From the NCBI GenBank assembly GCA_963753905.1, contig CAVWDZ010000001.1:2852001-2916000 (forward strand): a stretch of DNA of 64,000 nt, read 5' to 3'. The notes under the pieces were generated by a model that was not told the DNA's origin, searched no databases, and saw only the letters and a list, made by a program, of their open reading frames with translations. Shown piece by piece: positions 1 through 8,452 of the stretch (the stretch's first letter is position 1; every line of letters begins with the position of its first letter). Source of the DNA: Bog-756 sp963753905. Its GTDB lineage: Bacteria > Actinomycetota > Acidimicrobiia > Acidimicrobiales > RAAP-2. Position numbers and translations under genes: made by a program.

Positions 1-651
1 CGGGTCGTCCCCCGTCTCGTCCAGCATGCGAGAGGACCCGAGGAGCGTCCCCACCACCAGCTGCCGGCTGGTGGCACGGGGGAGCCCGGCCGCGACCCCC
101 GCCTCGATCAGCGCCTCGGCCACCAGGAAGACATAGGCGGGCCCCGAACCGGAGATGCCGGTCACCGCGTCGAGGTGCCGCTCCGGCAGCCGGACCACGA
201 TGCCGACGGCGCCCAGGATCCCCTCCGCCCAGTCCAGATCGGCCGAGGTCGCCGCCGTGCCACCCGAGATGCCGGCGACACCGGCGCCGATCAACGAGGG
301 CGTGTTGGGCATGGCACGAACCACGACGCTGCCGTCAGGCAGCGCGGCCTCGAGCCGTGCCGAGGAGAGGCCGGCCACGATCGAGAGCACCCGCCGTGCG
401 CCCGCCGCCGCCAGCGTGCGGGCGACGTCCTCGGCGACGTCGGGTTTGACCGCCAGCACGACCTCGGGGGCCTCCACCGGCCCCGCGGTCACCGTGAGCC
501 CGGGGTGGGCCTCCTCCAAGGAGCGCCGCTGGGACGGATCGGGCTCGGTCACCCAGAGCTCGTCCACAGACGCCCATCGGGCGCCCAGGAGCCCGGTCAC
601 CAGGGCCCCACCCATCTTGCCGCCGCCGACCACCAGTAGCTTGGGAGCCAT
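1..651 (-). CDS. proC: Pyrroline-5-carboxylate reductase, C-terminus cut by window edge
   Basis: Last step of proline synthesis: NAD(P)H-dependent reduction of pyrroline-5-carboxylate, in the cytoplasm. The N-terminus (MAPKLLVVGGGKMGGALVTG) is a Rossmann dinucleotide-binding fold with the GGGxMG turn; near residues 165-190 is the family signature around VTGISGSGPAYVFL. 217 codons are present and the frame is open to base 1, so only the last ~50 residues are missing against the usual ~270. It is the last visible gene of a leftward run, 61 bases after the ybjN-like gene. Linkage of proC, a YbjN-family gene and mshA is also known in mycobacteria. Confidence 0.95.
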   Translation of the reverse strand, partial: MAPKLLVVGGGKMGGALVTGLLGARWASVDELWVTEPDPSQRRSLEEAHPGLTVTAGPVEAPEVVLAVKPDVAEDVARTLAAAGARRVLSIVAGLSSARLEAALPDGSVVVRAMPNTPSLIGAGVAGISGGTAATSADLDWAEGILGAVGIVVRLPERHLDAVTGISGSGPAYVFLVAEALIEAGVAAGLPRATSRQLVVGTLLGSSRMLDETGDDP

Positions 652-712
652 GCGCGCACGCTACCAGTGGGCCCTCGCCGCCCCCGGCTCCGGCTTCCGC
701 TCCGGGCGCACG

Positions 713-1228
713 TCAGGAGGCGGCCGGGCCCCTCGCCGGCGCGCGCCGGTACCGACCCGCGTACCCGATGGACATCGCCGTCGGAAAGCACTCGTCGGTG
801 TAGGCCAGTGATGCCCCGATGATGCGGTCGAGCTCGTCGTCGTCGACGCGGGAGACCGGTACCCGACCCACGAGGTAGATGGCGTCCTCGGCACCGAGCG
901 CGAAGGAGACCCCGGCCAGGTCGGCGTTGCGCCGGAGCAGGTACTCCCAGGTGGCTTCGATGTTGGTCTCGGGAGCCGGCATGAACTGGGCCTCGTGGCG
1001 GAGGGTCCGCTGGCGGAGCGTGAGCCAGACCGTCACGAATTCCTTCTCCTCGCCGCGCAGCCGGAGGTACCACCTCGGAGCTCCCGTGATCGGGTCGCCT
1101 CCCGCCTGCCGGTCCACCGCGACCAGGGCACCTCCCGCAGCGAGCTCACGGGCCGCCCAGGCGTCGATCCGGGCGCACACCTGCTCGCGCTCGTCGGCCC
1201 CGAGGATGCCCGCCCACTCGTCGGTCAC
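713..1228 (-). CDS. YbjN-domain protein encoded directly after mshA
   Basis: A 171-residue protein of the YbjN / type III secretion chaperone-like fold, common in Actinobacteria, function not defined. The middle (RWYLRLRGEEKEFVTVWLTL; later RNADLAGVSFALGAEDAIYL) is the conserved core of strands, and the C-terminus is basic. The chosen GTG overlaps the mshA stop by four bases (GTGA), indicating translational coupling; another in-frame GTG at 1234 is possible. The longer open frame upstream is only antisense shadow over mshA. In mycobacteria the gene after mshA (Rv0487) is of the same type, which supports the call by synteny. Confidence 0.8.
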   Translation of the reverse strand: MTDEWAGILGADEREQVCARIDAWAARELAAGGALVAVDRQAGGDPITGAPRWYLRLRGEEKEFVTVWLTLRQRTLRHEAQFMPAPETNIEATWEYLLRRNADLAGVSFALGAEDAIYLVGRVPVSRVDDDELDRIIGASLAYTDECFPTAMSIGYAGRYRRAPARGPAAS

Positions 1229-2487
1229 GAGCACTCGACGAGGCGACCCGTGGTGAGCTCGGCGTAGATCTCGACCAGCAGATGGGCGGCGCGCGCCCAG
1301 GTGTAGCGGCGGGCCCGGAGGACCGATCCGGTGCTGAGCCGTTCGGCGAGCAACGGCTCCGCCAGTATCTGACGGACCCAGGCCGCATATGCCTCGGGGT
1401 CTGCATCTTCGACCAGGTAGCCGGTCCTCCCGTGGTCGACCAGGCTGCTCAGGCCGCCCACGTCGGAGGCGACCACCGGCGTGCCGCAGGCCGCAGCCTC
1501 GAGGGCCACCAGCCCGAAGGACTCGGACCGGCTCGGGACCAGGCAGACGTCGGCCGCCCGGTAGAAGGTCGACAGCAACTCGTGCGGACGGGGCGGCACG
1601 AAGACGACCTGTCCCTCGACGCCGAGCTCGGCGACCAGAGAGAGGATGTGCGCGACTTCCTCGTCCCCGTGCGGACCGCTCGGGCCACCGACCACGACGA
1701 GGTGGGCGTCGGGGTGGTCCCGAGCGAGCGAAGCGAGGGCCGAGACCGCGACGCCGGCGCCTTTCAGTGGCTGGATGCGGCCGACGAAGAGCAGAAGCGG
1801 GCCGGTGGCAGGCAGCCCGAGGGCCCGACGGGCCTGGGCGCGGTCTCCGGGTCCGAAGAAGGCGTGCTCGACACCGGGGGCGACGATGCGGATCCTGGAG
1901 GGGTCGGCCCCGTAGAGCTCGGAGAGTTGGGCCGCCTCCACCGAGCACGAGGCGAGCACGGTGTCCGAGCACCGGATGATCGTGGCCTCGGCCTCCGCCC
2001 GGAGGTGGGAGGAATCGGCCTCGACTTCCTCGGGGCTCGACTCGGCCTTGACCCGGTCGAGGGTGTGGAAGGTCGACACCAGAGGCAGGTTGAGCTGATG
2101 CTTGATCGCGTGGCCGGCGACCCCGCTGAGCCAGTAGTTGGCGTGGACCGCGTCGAAGGCCGGCGCGTCGTCACCGCCGAAGGCACCGGTGGTGGTGATC
2201 GACTTGATCACCCCCTCGGCAAACTCGTCGACCACGCCCGGGAGCGACTCCTTGGACACCGGCCTCGGCGGTCCGGCGGGGATGTGGTGGACCCGGAGAC
2301 CTGGCTCGATGTCGAGCACCGGTGCGAGGTCGTCCGACCAGGCCCGGGTGTACACGTCACAGAGGACGCCGGCCCGGGCCAACGCCGAAGAGAGCTCACG
2401 CACGTACACGTTCATGCCGCCACCGTCCCCGGTGCCGGGTTGGGCAAGGGGCGAGGTATGGAGGGAGAGGACGGCCAGACGCTTCAT
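1225..2487 (-). CDS. mshA: D-inositol-3-phosphate glycosyltransferase (mycothiol biosynthesis)
   Basis: First committed enzyme of mycothiol synthesis: transfers N-acetylglucosamine from UDP-GlcNAc to 1L-myo-inositol-1-phosphate. 420 residues, the normal MshA length, GT-B fold of family GT4. The N-terminus shows SLHTSPLAQPGTGDGGGMNV, the glycine-rich acceptor loop typical of MshA. The C-terminal half has LLLFVGRIQPLKG (nucleotide-sugar domain start) and the ESFGLVALEAAACGTPVVAS donor-binding E-x7-E motif. ATG start; the preceding regulator gene ends 29 bases upstream. Its presence marks an organism that uses mycothiol as main low-molecular-weight thiol. Confidence 0.93.
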   Translation of the reverse strand: MKRLAVLSLHTSPLAQPGTGDGGGMNVYVRELSSALARAGVLCDVYTRAWSDDLAPVLDIEPGLRVHHIPAGPPRPVSKESLPGVVDEFAEGVIKSITTTGAFGGDDAPAFDAVHANYWLSGVAGHAIKHQLNLPLVSTFHTLDRVKAESSPEEVEADSSHLRAEAEATIIRCSDTVLASCSVEAAQLSELYGADPSRIRIVAPGVEHAFFGPGDRAQARRALGLPATGPLLLFVGRIQPLKGAGVAVSALASLARDHPDAHLVVVGGPSGPHGDEEVAHILSLVAELGVEGQVVFVPPRPHELLSTFYRAADVCLVPSRSESFGLVALEAAACGTPVVASDVGGLSSLVDHGRTGYLVEDADPEAYAAWVRQILAEPLLAERLSTGSVLRARRYTWARAAHLLVEIYAELTTGRLVECS

Positions 2488-2516
2488 GCGCCGACGATCC
2501 TACCGGGAGGCCCCCG

Positions 2517-2996
2517 TTACCCGGCGGCCGCCGCCGATCCGGCCGCATCCTGGGCACTCCCGGCATTTTCGCTGGTCGCGTTGGGTTCGCCCGCCGGGTC
2601 GTGGCCGTCCAGGTTCTCGTTCTCGTGGCGGAAGGAGAGATAGATCTGCATCATCGCCTGACGCTGGTCCTCGGTCAGATGGCGGTCGGCGAAGATGTGG
2701 CGGGTGAGGTCGGTGTCCCCGTCGGGCCGCTCCAGGATCCCGGCCTGGACGTAGAGGGTCTCCGCCGAGATGCGGAGCGCCTTGGCGATCTGCTGGAGGA
2801 TCTCCGCCGACGGGCGCCGGAGGCCGCGCTCGATCTGGCTCAGATACGGGTTGGAGATACCGGCCAGCTCCGAGAGGCGACGGAGGGAGAGCCTGGCCGA
2901 ACTGCGTTGCTCGCGGATGAACGACCCGAGCTCGTTGAGTCGTTCGGGGAGATCCTTGACGAACGGGTTCCCGTCCGGACGAACCGGGTCGCTCAC
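2517..2996 (-). CDS. XRE-family HTH regulator, Rv0474-like
   Basis: 159 residues. An N-terminal Cro/CI helix-turn-helix lies at about 20-80 (LSLRRLSELAGISNPYLSQI is helices 2-3), followed by ISAETLYVQAGILE, the conserved linker of mycobacterial Rv0474-type regulators, and a low-complexity Ala/Gly-rich tail. Rv0474 lies near mshA in Mycobacterium, so the neighbourhood agrees. The GTG start overlaps the stop of the upstream rsiG-like gene (GTGA), so the two are probably co-translated. Target genes and ligand cannot be read from the sequence. Confidence 0.85.
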   Translation of the reverse strand: MSDPVRPDGNPFVKDLPERLNELGSFIREQRSSARLSLRRLSELAGISNPYLSQIERGLRRPSAEILQQIAKALRISAETLYVQAGILERPDGDTDLTRHIFADRHLTEDQRQAMMQIYLSFRHENENLDGHDPAGEPNATSENAGSAQDAAGSAAAAG

Positions 2997-3535
2997 GAGA
3001 GCAGGCCGTCGACCGAGGCGCGTCCCGACTTGTGGCGCGCGACCAGCTCGGCCTGGAGCACGTCGATGCGCTCGTGGAGTGCGCGTCGGTCGAAGGAGAT
3101 CGCTCGCTCGAGCTCGCCGAGATGATCGGCCAGCTCACGGAGCTGGTTGTGGTCACGGCCGGCGAGCGTACCGAGGTCGTCGACCCCGAGGATGGCGTCG
3201 AGCTCGGCTGTGAGCTCGGACTCCTCGGTGTCGGGGGAGAGCAGCATCGGCAGGCGGCCGGGGCCGGCAGGGCGGCCGTGGCCGGAGGAGAGGATGCCGG
3301 GCAGGTCGTGGACCAGGCTGGCCAGATCCGGAGCATCCCCACCCTCCGGGCGGTCGAGGAAGGCATGGACGATGTCGAGGCGGCCCTGGACGAGACGCCT
3401 GAGATACGAGAGGGCCACTTCGGCTTCCTGGCATTCGGAGCGCATGGCACGGATGTCGTCGAGCGACCGGCTTCCCACGTCGTCGAGGTAGGTGCTGGTC
3501 AGCAGGTGGCCGAGATCATCCTTGTGGCTGGGCAT
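2993..3535 (-). CDS. RsiG-family protein (c-di-GMP-dependent anti-sigma type)
   Basis: 180 residues, two helical segments joined by a proline/glycine-rich linker. The first helix carries the RsiG c-di-GMP signature E(X)3S(X)2R(X)3Q(X)3D exactly: Glu39, Ser43, Arg46, Gln50, Asp54. The second carries the same pattern with His in place of Gln: Glu143, Ser147, Arg150, His154, Asp158. In Streptomyces RsiG holds the sigma factor WhiG inactive when bound to c-di-GMP; here no WhiG-type sigma factor is in the window, so the partner is unknown. The ATG (after upstream sodX overlap of 20 bases) fits; longer upstream frames would run through sodX. Very likely a true RsiG homologue; anti-sigma activity is inference. 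Confidence 0.82.
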   Translation of the reverse strand: MPSHKDDLGHLLTSTYLDDVGSRSLDDIRAMRSECQEAEVALSYLRRLVQGRLDIVHAFLDRPEGGDAPDLASLVHDLPGILSSGHGRPAGPGRLPMLLSPDTEESELTAELDAILGVDDLGTLAGRDHNQLRELADHLGELERAISFDRRALHERIDVLQAELVARHKSGRASVDGLLS

Positions 3536-3989
3536 CGGCTCGATGGTACTCCTCCGGCCATGGGCCACGGCCGCTGCGCCCTCGAGGGGCGTACCGGTAG
3601 ACCGCGCGTCCGACCAGGGCCGTCCGGGCCACCGGGCCGAACAGGCGGCTGTCGCTGCTCCGCTCGGCGGCATCGCCGAGCACCTCCAGCGTGCCTGATG
3701 CCCGATCCACGGTGCGGACCCGCTTGACCAGCACCCGGGACGGGTCCCGGGGGTCCCGGACCGCCACCACCCAGCCGGGCTCGGGCCACGCCGGGCGACC
3801 GAAGGGACGGCTCACCACCACCAGCCGGTCTCCAGCCAGCAGGGCCGGGGCCATCGACCCTCCGACCACCTCGACCCGGCGGACCGAGCGTGCCGCGGCC
3901 ACTCCGGCCACGGCTGCCAGGGCGGATGTCGCAAGACTCAGGGCTCGCGACCGCACGAACCTGGGTAAGGTGGCGCCGGTGCGGCCCAT
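3516..3989 (-). CDS. sodX: Nickel-type superoxide dismutase maturation protease (S26 family)
   Basis: 157 residues. It is a signal-peptidase-I-like serine protease that trims the SodN leader to expose the nickel-binding N-terminus. A hydrophobic N-terminal segment lies at about 14-35. The catalytic Ser45 is in VVGGSMAPALLAGDRL and the general-base Lys89 in RVLVKRV, the normal Ser/Lys dyad order. It is transcribed away from sodN, whose start lies 130 bases to the right, the usual pairing. The ATG at 3989 was chosen because it begins just before the membrane segment; an extension to 4064 adds only a polar stretch without support. Confidence 0.9.
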   Translation of the reverse strand: MGRTGATLPRFVRSRALSLATSALAAVAGVAAARSVRRVEVVGGSMAPALLAGDRLVVVSRPFGRPAWPEPGWVVAVRDPRDPSRVLVKRVRTVDRASGTLEVLGDAAERSSDSRLFGPVARTALVGRAVYRYAPRGRSGRGPWPEEYHRADAQPQG

Positions 3990-4119
3990 GTCCCACTCTG
4001 TAGCAGACGGTGTCCGGCCTCGGTCCGCCCAGCGCCGATCACCTGCAGCCGTTGCGCTGTCCATCTCCGACCGTCCGTCGCAGCCATCCCCTACCCCAGG
4101 AAAGCCGAGGAGTCACCCC

Positions 4120-4536
4120 ATGCGCATCGCCGACCACCTGCTCGCACTCGCCGACCGCCTGTCGCCACCGACACCCGTGCACGCGCACTGCGACCTTCCC
4201 TGTGGCGTCTACGACCCGGCCCAGGCCCGCATCGAGGCGGAGTCGGTCAAAGCCGTCATGGTGAAGTACAACGCCTCGAACGACGAGGCCTTCAAGGTCC
4301 GGGCCATCCTGATCAAGGAGGAACGCTCCGACCTGGTCAAGCACCACCTGTGGGTCCTCTGGACCGACTACTTCAAGCCGGAGCACCTCGAGCGCTTCCC
4401 CAACCTCCACGATATGTTCTGGAAGGCCACCAAGACCGCCGGGGAGGCCAAGAAGACCAACGACGTGGCGGTTGCCGACCGCCTGCTGTCCGAGATCGCC
4501 GACATCGACAAGATGTTCTGGGAGTCGAAGAAGTAG
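4120..4536 (+). CDS. sodN: Nickel superoxide dismutase
   Basis: 138 residues. It dismutates superoxide in the cytoplasm as a homohexamer with one nickel per subunit. Residues 1-22 are the leader removed by SodX; the mature protein begins His-Cys-Asp-Leu-Pro-Cys-Gly-Val-Tyr, the complete nickel hook (His1, Cys2, Cys6 of the mature chain). The remainder is the four-helix bundle with the conserved KHHLWVLWTDYFKPEHL and MFWKATK segments. A GAGGAG ribosome site lies at about 4107-4112, eight bases before the ATG. It diverges from sodX. In Streptomyces such genes respond to nickel; no Nur box was identified here. Confidence 0.97.
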   Translation: MRIADHLLALADRLSPPTPVHAHCDLPCGVYDPAQARIEAESVKAVMVKYNASNDEAFKVRAILIKEERSDLVKHHLWVLWTDYFKPEHLERFPNLHDMFWKATKTAGEAKKTNDVAVADRLLSEIADIDKMFWESKK

Positions 4537-4601
4537 GCAGGGCAGCTGGGTCGCCCCTCACGGGAAGCGGCCCACAGGTGCGAGTCCGCTGGCCGCGGGT
4601 G

Positions 4602-4997
4602 TCAGTCGGCGAATGGGTCGTCTGCGATGTCGTGGGTGATGCCGTCAGCGCTGTCGGCTGTGACATGGTCAACGCTGTCGTCGGCGTTGTCGTCGGCGAC
4701 CTGCCGAGCGGGCTCGGAGTCCGACCAGGCTGAGGACTCCGGAGTTGGCTCGGGTGTGCCGATGCCGGCGCACGACCCACAGGCCCGGGCGATCGCGAGT
4801 TCGAGCAGGCGTTCGTCGGCGATCGGCCCACCGCACTGCTCGCAGCGGCCGTAGCTACCGTCGTCGAGGCGGGCCAGCGCCTGCTCCACTTCGTCGAGCA
4901 GGGCGTCCACCGCGTCGATCGAACGCCGCTGGGCATCCTCCCCAACGGTCGCCTCCCCTGACTCGCCCACCGCGCCCGCGACCGCCTCGGTCTCCAT
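4602..4997 (-). CDS. TraR/DksA-family C4 zinc-finger protein
   Basis: 131 residues. An N-terminal helical part (DAVDALLDEVEQALARLDDG) leads into the zinc finger CEQCGGPIADERLLELAIAR followed by CGSC (C-x2-C-x17-C-x2-C). The tail is acidic and rich in repeated Ala-Asp-Asp. Members bind the RNA polymerase secondary channel or act as short transcription regulators, but DksA-type catalytic acidic tip residues cannot be confirmed. It converges on sodN with 65 bases between stops and diverges from the aminotransferase gene 41 bases to its right. Confidence 0.85.
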   Translation of the reverse strand: METEAVAGAVGESGEATVGEDAQRRSIDAVDALLDEVEQALARLDDGSYGRCEQCGGPIADERLLELAIARACGSCAGIGTPEPTPESSAWSDSEPARQVADDNADDSVDHVTADSADGITHDIADDPFAD

Positions 4998-5038
4998 GAC
5001 GGGTCAGCGTACCCGCCCCCATCGGGGGGTCCCGTAGG

Positions 5039-6484
5039 GTGAGCCAGGTGGAGCCCGCGATCGGACACGGCTCGGCCGACCCGGCCGATGCACTCGCCCT
5101 CCTGGTCGGCGCCGGGCAGCTGGTGCCCTGCATCGATGGGACCGCGCGCCCGGCAGTGGAGCTCGACCAGGCCGCTTCCACTCAGGCCCACCCGGCAGTG
5201 ACGGCCCGGGTCCAGGCGTTCCTCCCCTCGTACTCGAGCGTCCACCGCGGCGCCGGATACCGGTCTCGACGCGCGACCGCCGCCTATGAGGACGCCCGCC
5301 GCGCCGTCCTGGCGTTCGCCGGCCGCGACGAGGACGGACCGGACGTGGCCATCCTGTGCCGCAACACCACCGAGGCGATCAACCACCTGGCCTACCGGCT
5401 CCGGCTGGCACCCACCGACGTGGTGGTGACCACCGTCGTCGAGCACCACGCCAACCTCCTGCCCTGGGGACGGACGGCCGACCGTCGCTACGTGGAGTGC
5501 GGCCCCGCGGGCACCTTCTCCGTCGACGACGTGGTCGCCGCCCTCGACGCCGGCGGGCCACCCCCGGCGTTGCTGGCGATCACCGGCGCCTCCAACGTGA
5601 CCGGGTGGCTGCCGCCGCTCGACGACATCATCGACGCGGCCCACGAGCGCGGCGTTCCGGTGCTCGTCGACGCGGCCCAGCTCGCCCCCCACCGGCCGCT
5701 CCCGGCAACCGCCGACTACCTCGCCTTCAGCGGGCACAAGCTCTACGCCCCGTTCGGCTCCGGCGCCCTGATCGGACCACGCGTCCTGTTCGAGACCGGC
5801 GACCCGTTCCTCGCCGGCGGCGGCGCCGTCGACCTCGTGGACCTGGACGAGGTGATCTGGACGGCCCCTCCCGACCGGGAGGAGGCGGGATCGCCGAATG
5901 TGGTCGGGGCGGTCGCCCTGCACGCGGCAATCGACGCCCTCCACGACGTCGGGTGGGATGCGTTGGCCGCCCACGAATCCGCCCTCGCAACCCGGTTGCA
6001 CGCCGGACTGTCGGCCATCGACGGAGTCCGGCTGCTCGGGCCCGAGGGTCGAGCGGGAGGGAACACGGAGACCCCTATCCTCCCGGTGGCGGCGTTCACT
6101 GTCGACGGCATCCACCATGCCCTGGTCGCGGCCAGGCTGAGCGCCGAGTACGGCGTCGCAGTGCGCCACGGGTGCTTCTGCGCCCACCCCTACGTGGTGC
6201 GCCTCCTCGGTCTCAGCGCCGCCGATGTCGACGCCTACCGCACCGACGTGGTCGCAGGCGACCACCGGAACATCCCCGGCGCGGTCCGGGCGAGCGCGGG
6301 GCTGGGCACCTCGGGTGCGGACATCGATGCGCTGCTCACCGCCGTGGCCAATATCGCCGCGGGTGCGCCGCCACCGGTTCCGTATGAGCAGGACCGGGGG
6401 TCCGGCGACTTCTTTCCGGTCACCGACGAGCCCGGCTGGCGTGGTGCCGCGCACGAGCTCGGTGCCGCCTGCTCCCGCGGGTGA
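5039..6484 (+). CDS. Class V aminotransferase, cysteine-desulfurase-like
   Basis: 481 residues, fold-type I PLP enzyme. PLP contacts are visible: His136 in VVEHHANLLPW (ring stacking), Asp211 in VLVDAAQLAPH (pyridine nitrogen) and Lys234 in SGHKLYAPFG (Schiff base). Near residue 383 is AVRHGCFCAHPYV, at the place of the SufS active-site loop RxGHHCAQP, so two cysteines could take the persulfide role. No SufBCD or NifU genes lie nearby, so a dedicated iron-sulfur role is not shown; it may be a desulfurase/selenocysteine-lyase-like enzyme of unknown substrate. The GTG at 5039 is used; a GTG three codons later is an alternative. Confidence 0.8.
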   Translation: MSQVEPAIGHGSADPADALALLVGAGQLVPCIDGTARPAVELDQAASTQAHPAVTARVQAFLPSYSSVHRGAGYRSRRATAAYEDARRAVLAFAGRDEDGPDVAILCRNTTEAINHLAYRLRLAPTDVVVTTVVEHHANLLPWGRTADRRYVECGPAGTFSVDDVVAALDAGGPPPALLAITGASNVTGWLPPLDDIIDAAHERGVPVLVDAAQLAPHRPLPATADYLAFSGHKLYAPFGSGALIGPRVLFETGDPFLAGGGAVDLVDLDEVIWTAPPDREEAGSPNVVGAVALHAAIDALHDVGWDALAAHESALATRLHAGLSAIDGVRLLGPEGRAGGNTETPILPVAAFTVDGIHHALVAARLSAEYGVAVRHGCFCAHPYVVRLLGLSAADVDAYRTDVVAGDHRNIPGAVRASAGLGTSGADIDALLTAVANIAAGAPPPVPYEQDRGSGDFFPVTDEPGWRGAAHELGAACSRG

Positions 6485-6563
6485 GGGTGCGACCGGAGAG
6501 CGCCGGCCCCACCTACGATCTCCCGGTGACCGGGGACGCCGACCAGCGGATCGTGCGAGCCCG

Positions 6564-7562
6564 GTGACCCTCCCAAGGGCTCTCCGGCAGATGGTGGCCG
6601 CTCTTCCCCTGACGGCCGCGGGTGTCGGCCTGTTGGGGTGCTCCTCGCCCTCTGCCGCCCCGGCTCATGTCCCCACCGCCTATGTGGCAACTGGGTCGAA
6701 TGTGGCAACGCCGACCGACACGGTGGCGGTCGTGGACACCGAGTCCGGCACCACGCTCAAACCGATCACGACGGGCACCCTTCCGACCGGGCTCGCGGTG
6801 ACCCCCGACGGTGCCTTCCTGCTCGTAGCAGACAAAGCCGACGACGAATTGGTGCAGGTCTCGGTCGCCTCGGGCACAGTCGTCGGGCGGGTCACCGTGG
6901 GCCTCGAGCCCGACGCAGTGGCGGTCACGCCCGACGGCCGGCTGGCCCTCGTGGCCAACTTCGGCGACAACACCGTGACCGCGGTGTCACTGCCGTCACT
7001 CCGCGCGGGCCCGGCCGTCCGTGTGGGTCGCCAGCCCGTGGCTGTGGCTGTCACCCCGTCCGGATCGGAGGCCCTGGTCGCCAACTTCGAGGATGGCACG
7101 CTCACCCCGATCGCGCTGCCCGCGCTCAGCGCCGGGCCCCCGGTCGCCGTCGGGCAGGAGCCGGTCTCGGTATTCGTGTCATCGGAAGGCACCACCGCAC
7201 TGGTGGCCAATTTCCAGACGAGCACGGTCACGCCCGTCACCCTCCCCGGGCTCGATCCCGGTCCGGCCGTGCCGGTCGGGGGAAATCCCACCGGCATCGC
7301 AGGAGCACCAGGCGCGACGACCGCATGGGTCAGTGGCGGCGACAGCATCACACCCATCACGCTGGTCGACCGCCGCACCGGGGCACCCGTCGCCGTGGGT
7401 GCCAGTGCCGAAGGATTGGCCGTGGAGAGCGGGGGAAGGACCGCCTGGGTCTGCGGTGCTGACGGCACCTTGATCGGGGTCGACCTCACCTCAGGGGTGA
7501 TCGTGCGCCGGATTTCCGTCGGCGGGCGACCCTCTGCCGTTGTTATCGCATCCGCACCCTGA
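6564..7562 (+). CDS. Secreted lipoprotein with YncE-like beta-propeller repeats
   Basis: 332 residues. GTG start gives MTLPRALRQMVAALPLTAAG then VGLLGCSS: a signal peptide with lipobox LLGC, so the protein should be lipid-anchored outside the membrane. The mature part is built from about seven repeats of ~42 residues with the core VAVTPDGRLALVANFGDNTV, typical of YncE/NHL-type seven-bladed propellers. An ATG at 6591 would leave a leader without basic residues, so the GTG was preferred. Ligand or partner is unknown. It converges on the GNAT gene with 19 bases between stops. Confidence 0.78.
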   Translation: MTLPRALRQMVAALPLTAAGVGLLGCSSPSAAPAHVPTAYVATGSNVATPTDTVAVVDTESGTTLKPITTGTLPTGLAVTPDGAFLLVADKADDELVQVSVASGTVVGRVTVGLEPDAVAVTPDGRLALVANFGDNTVTAVSLPSLRAGPAVRVGRQPVAVAVTPSGSEALVANFEDGTLTPIALPALSAGPPVAVGQEPVSVFVSSEGTTALVANFQTSTVTPVTLPGLDPGPAVPVGGNPTGIAGAPGATTAWVSGGDSITPITLVDRRTGAPVAVGASAEGLAVESGGRTAWVCGADGTLIGVDLTSGVIVRRISVGGRPSAVVIASAP

Positions 7563-7581
7563 GCTCTTGGCGGCACGTCCC

Positions 7582-8325
7582 CTATGTGGTCGGTGGAGTC
7601 GGTGTGTCCGCGTCCCCGTCTGGTGGGCGGGCGACGACGAAGAGGGTCTCCTTGCGCACGGAGAATCCGAGCTCGCGGTAGAGGCGGAGTGCGACGGTGT
7701 TGTCGGCGGCCGCATGCAGGAATGGGCGTTCCCCGCGACCAACGATGGCTGCCATCACCGCTCGCACGAGCACTGTTCCGAGGCCTTGTCCACGGTGATC
7801 CGGGTGGGTGGCTACCGCACTGACCTCGGCCCATCCCGGCGGCCGGAGGCGCTCGCCGGCCATCGCCACCAACTCGCCGGTTTTTCGGATCCCGAGGTAG
7901 CCACCGAACTCGATCGTCCGCGGGAGGAAGGGCCCCGGTCGGGCCAACCCGACGAGGCGGAGCATGTCCTCGACATCGCCGTCGCCAAGGGCGATGAGCT
8001 CATCGGCGGGATTCCCGGCCCCCGCAGGTCCGGTTGTCGCGGGCTCGGATGCCATTGGTTGCTCGTAGACCATCTGTACACCAGGGATCTCGACGATGTC
8101 CGACCAATCGATCGGCGGCGTCCCATGCACTCCGGTGATGGCCACGAGGCCGCCGGATCCGGTCAGCACGGCGAGCTCGGCCCAATGGGCCTCGGTCGGA
8201 GGCGAAGAAAAGGCGCCGAAAGGAGCCACGTCGGACCGGAACCGCGCCGAGAGGTCCAGCGCCATACCGAGATGGCGCTGTGGACCGGTCAGGGCGGACC
8301 AGACCGGGTTGTCAAGCTCCTGCAT
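7582..8325 (-). CDS. GNAT-family N-acetyltransferase (FR47-like)
   Basis: 247 residues. The C-terminal acetyl-CoA-binding core is clear: VSAVATHPDHRGQGLGTVLV (motif A, R/Q-x-x-G-x-G/A) followed by PFLHAAADNTVALRLYRELG (motif B with the Asn and Tyr typical of the family). The N-terminal half is more divergent, as in FR47-type proteins with a tandem but degenerate GNAT fold. Substrate not predictable. It is the last core gene before the tRNA-Lys gene that hosts the integrative element. Confidence 0.85.
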   Translation of the reverse strand: MQELDNPVWSALTGPQRHLGMALDLSARFRSDVAPFGAFSSPPTEAHWAELAVLTGSGGLVAITGVHGTPPIDWSDIVEIPGVQMVYEQPMASEPATTGPAGAGNPADELIALGDGDVEDMLRLVGLARPGPFLPRTIEFGGYLGIRKTGELVAMAGERLRPPGWAEVSAVATHPDHRGQGLGTVLVRAVMAAIVGRGERPFLHAAADNTVALRLYRELGFSVRKETLFVVARPPDGDADTPTPPTT

Positions 8326-8452
8326 GGGGAAACGCCCGCCTTCCAGATCCTCGGGCCCGCCGTCGCGGGCAGCACCGCGGGTGCGCCCCTCCGACGATAG
8401 GGCCTCGTGACCGAGACGGAGGTTTGGTGCGTGAGCCGATACGCTCCCCGAC

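Noticed and set aside
4373..6454. 693-codon minus-strand open frame opposite the aminotransferase
   Set aside because: Crosses the TraR/DksA-type gene in another frame and lacks motifs; both real genes have clear signatures.
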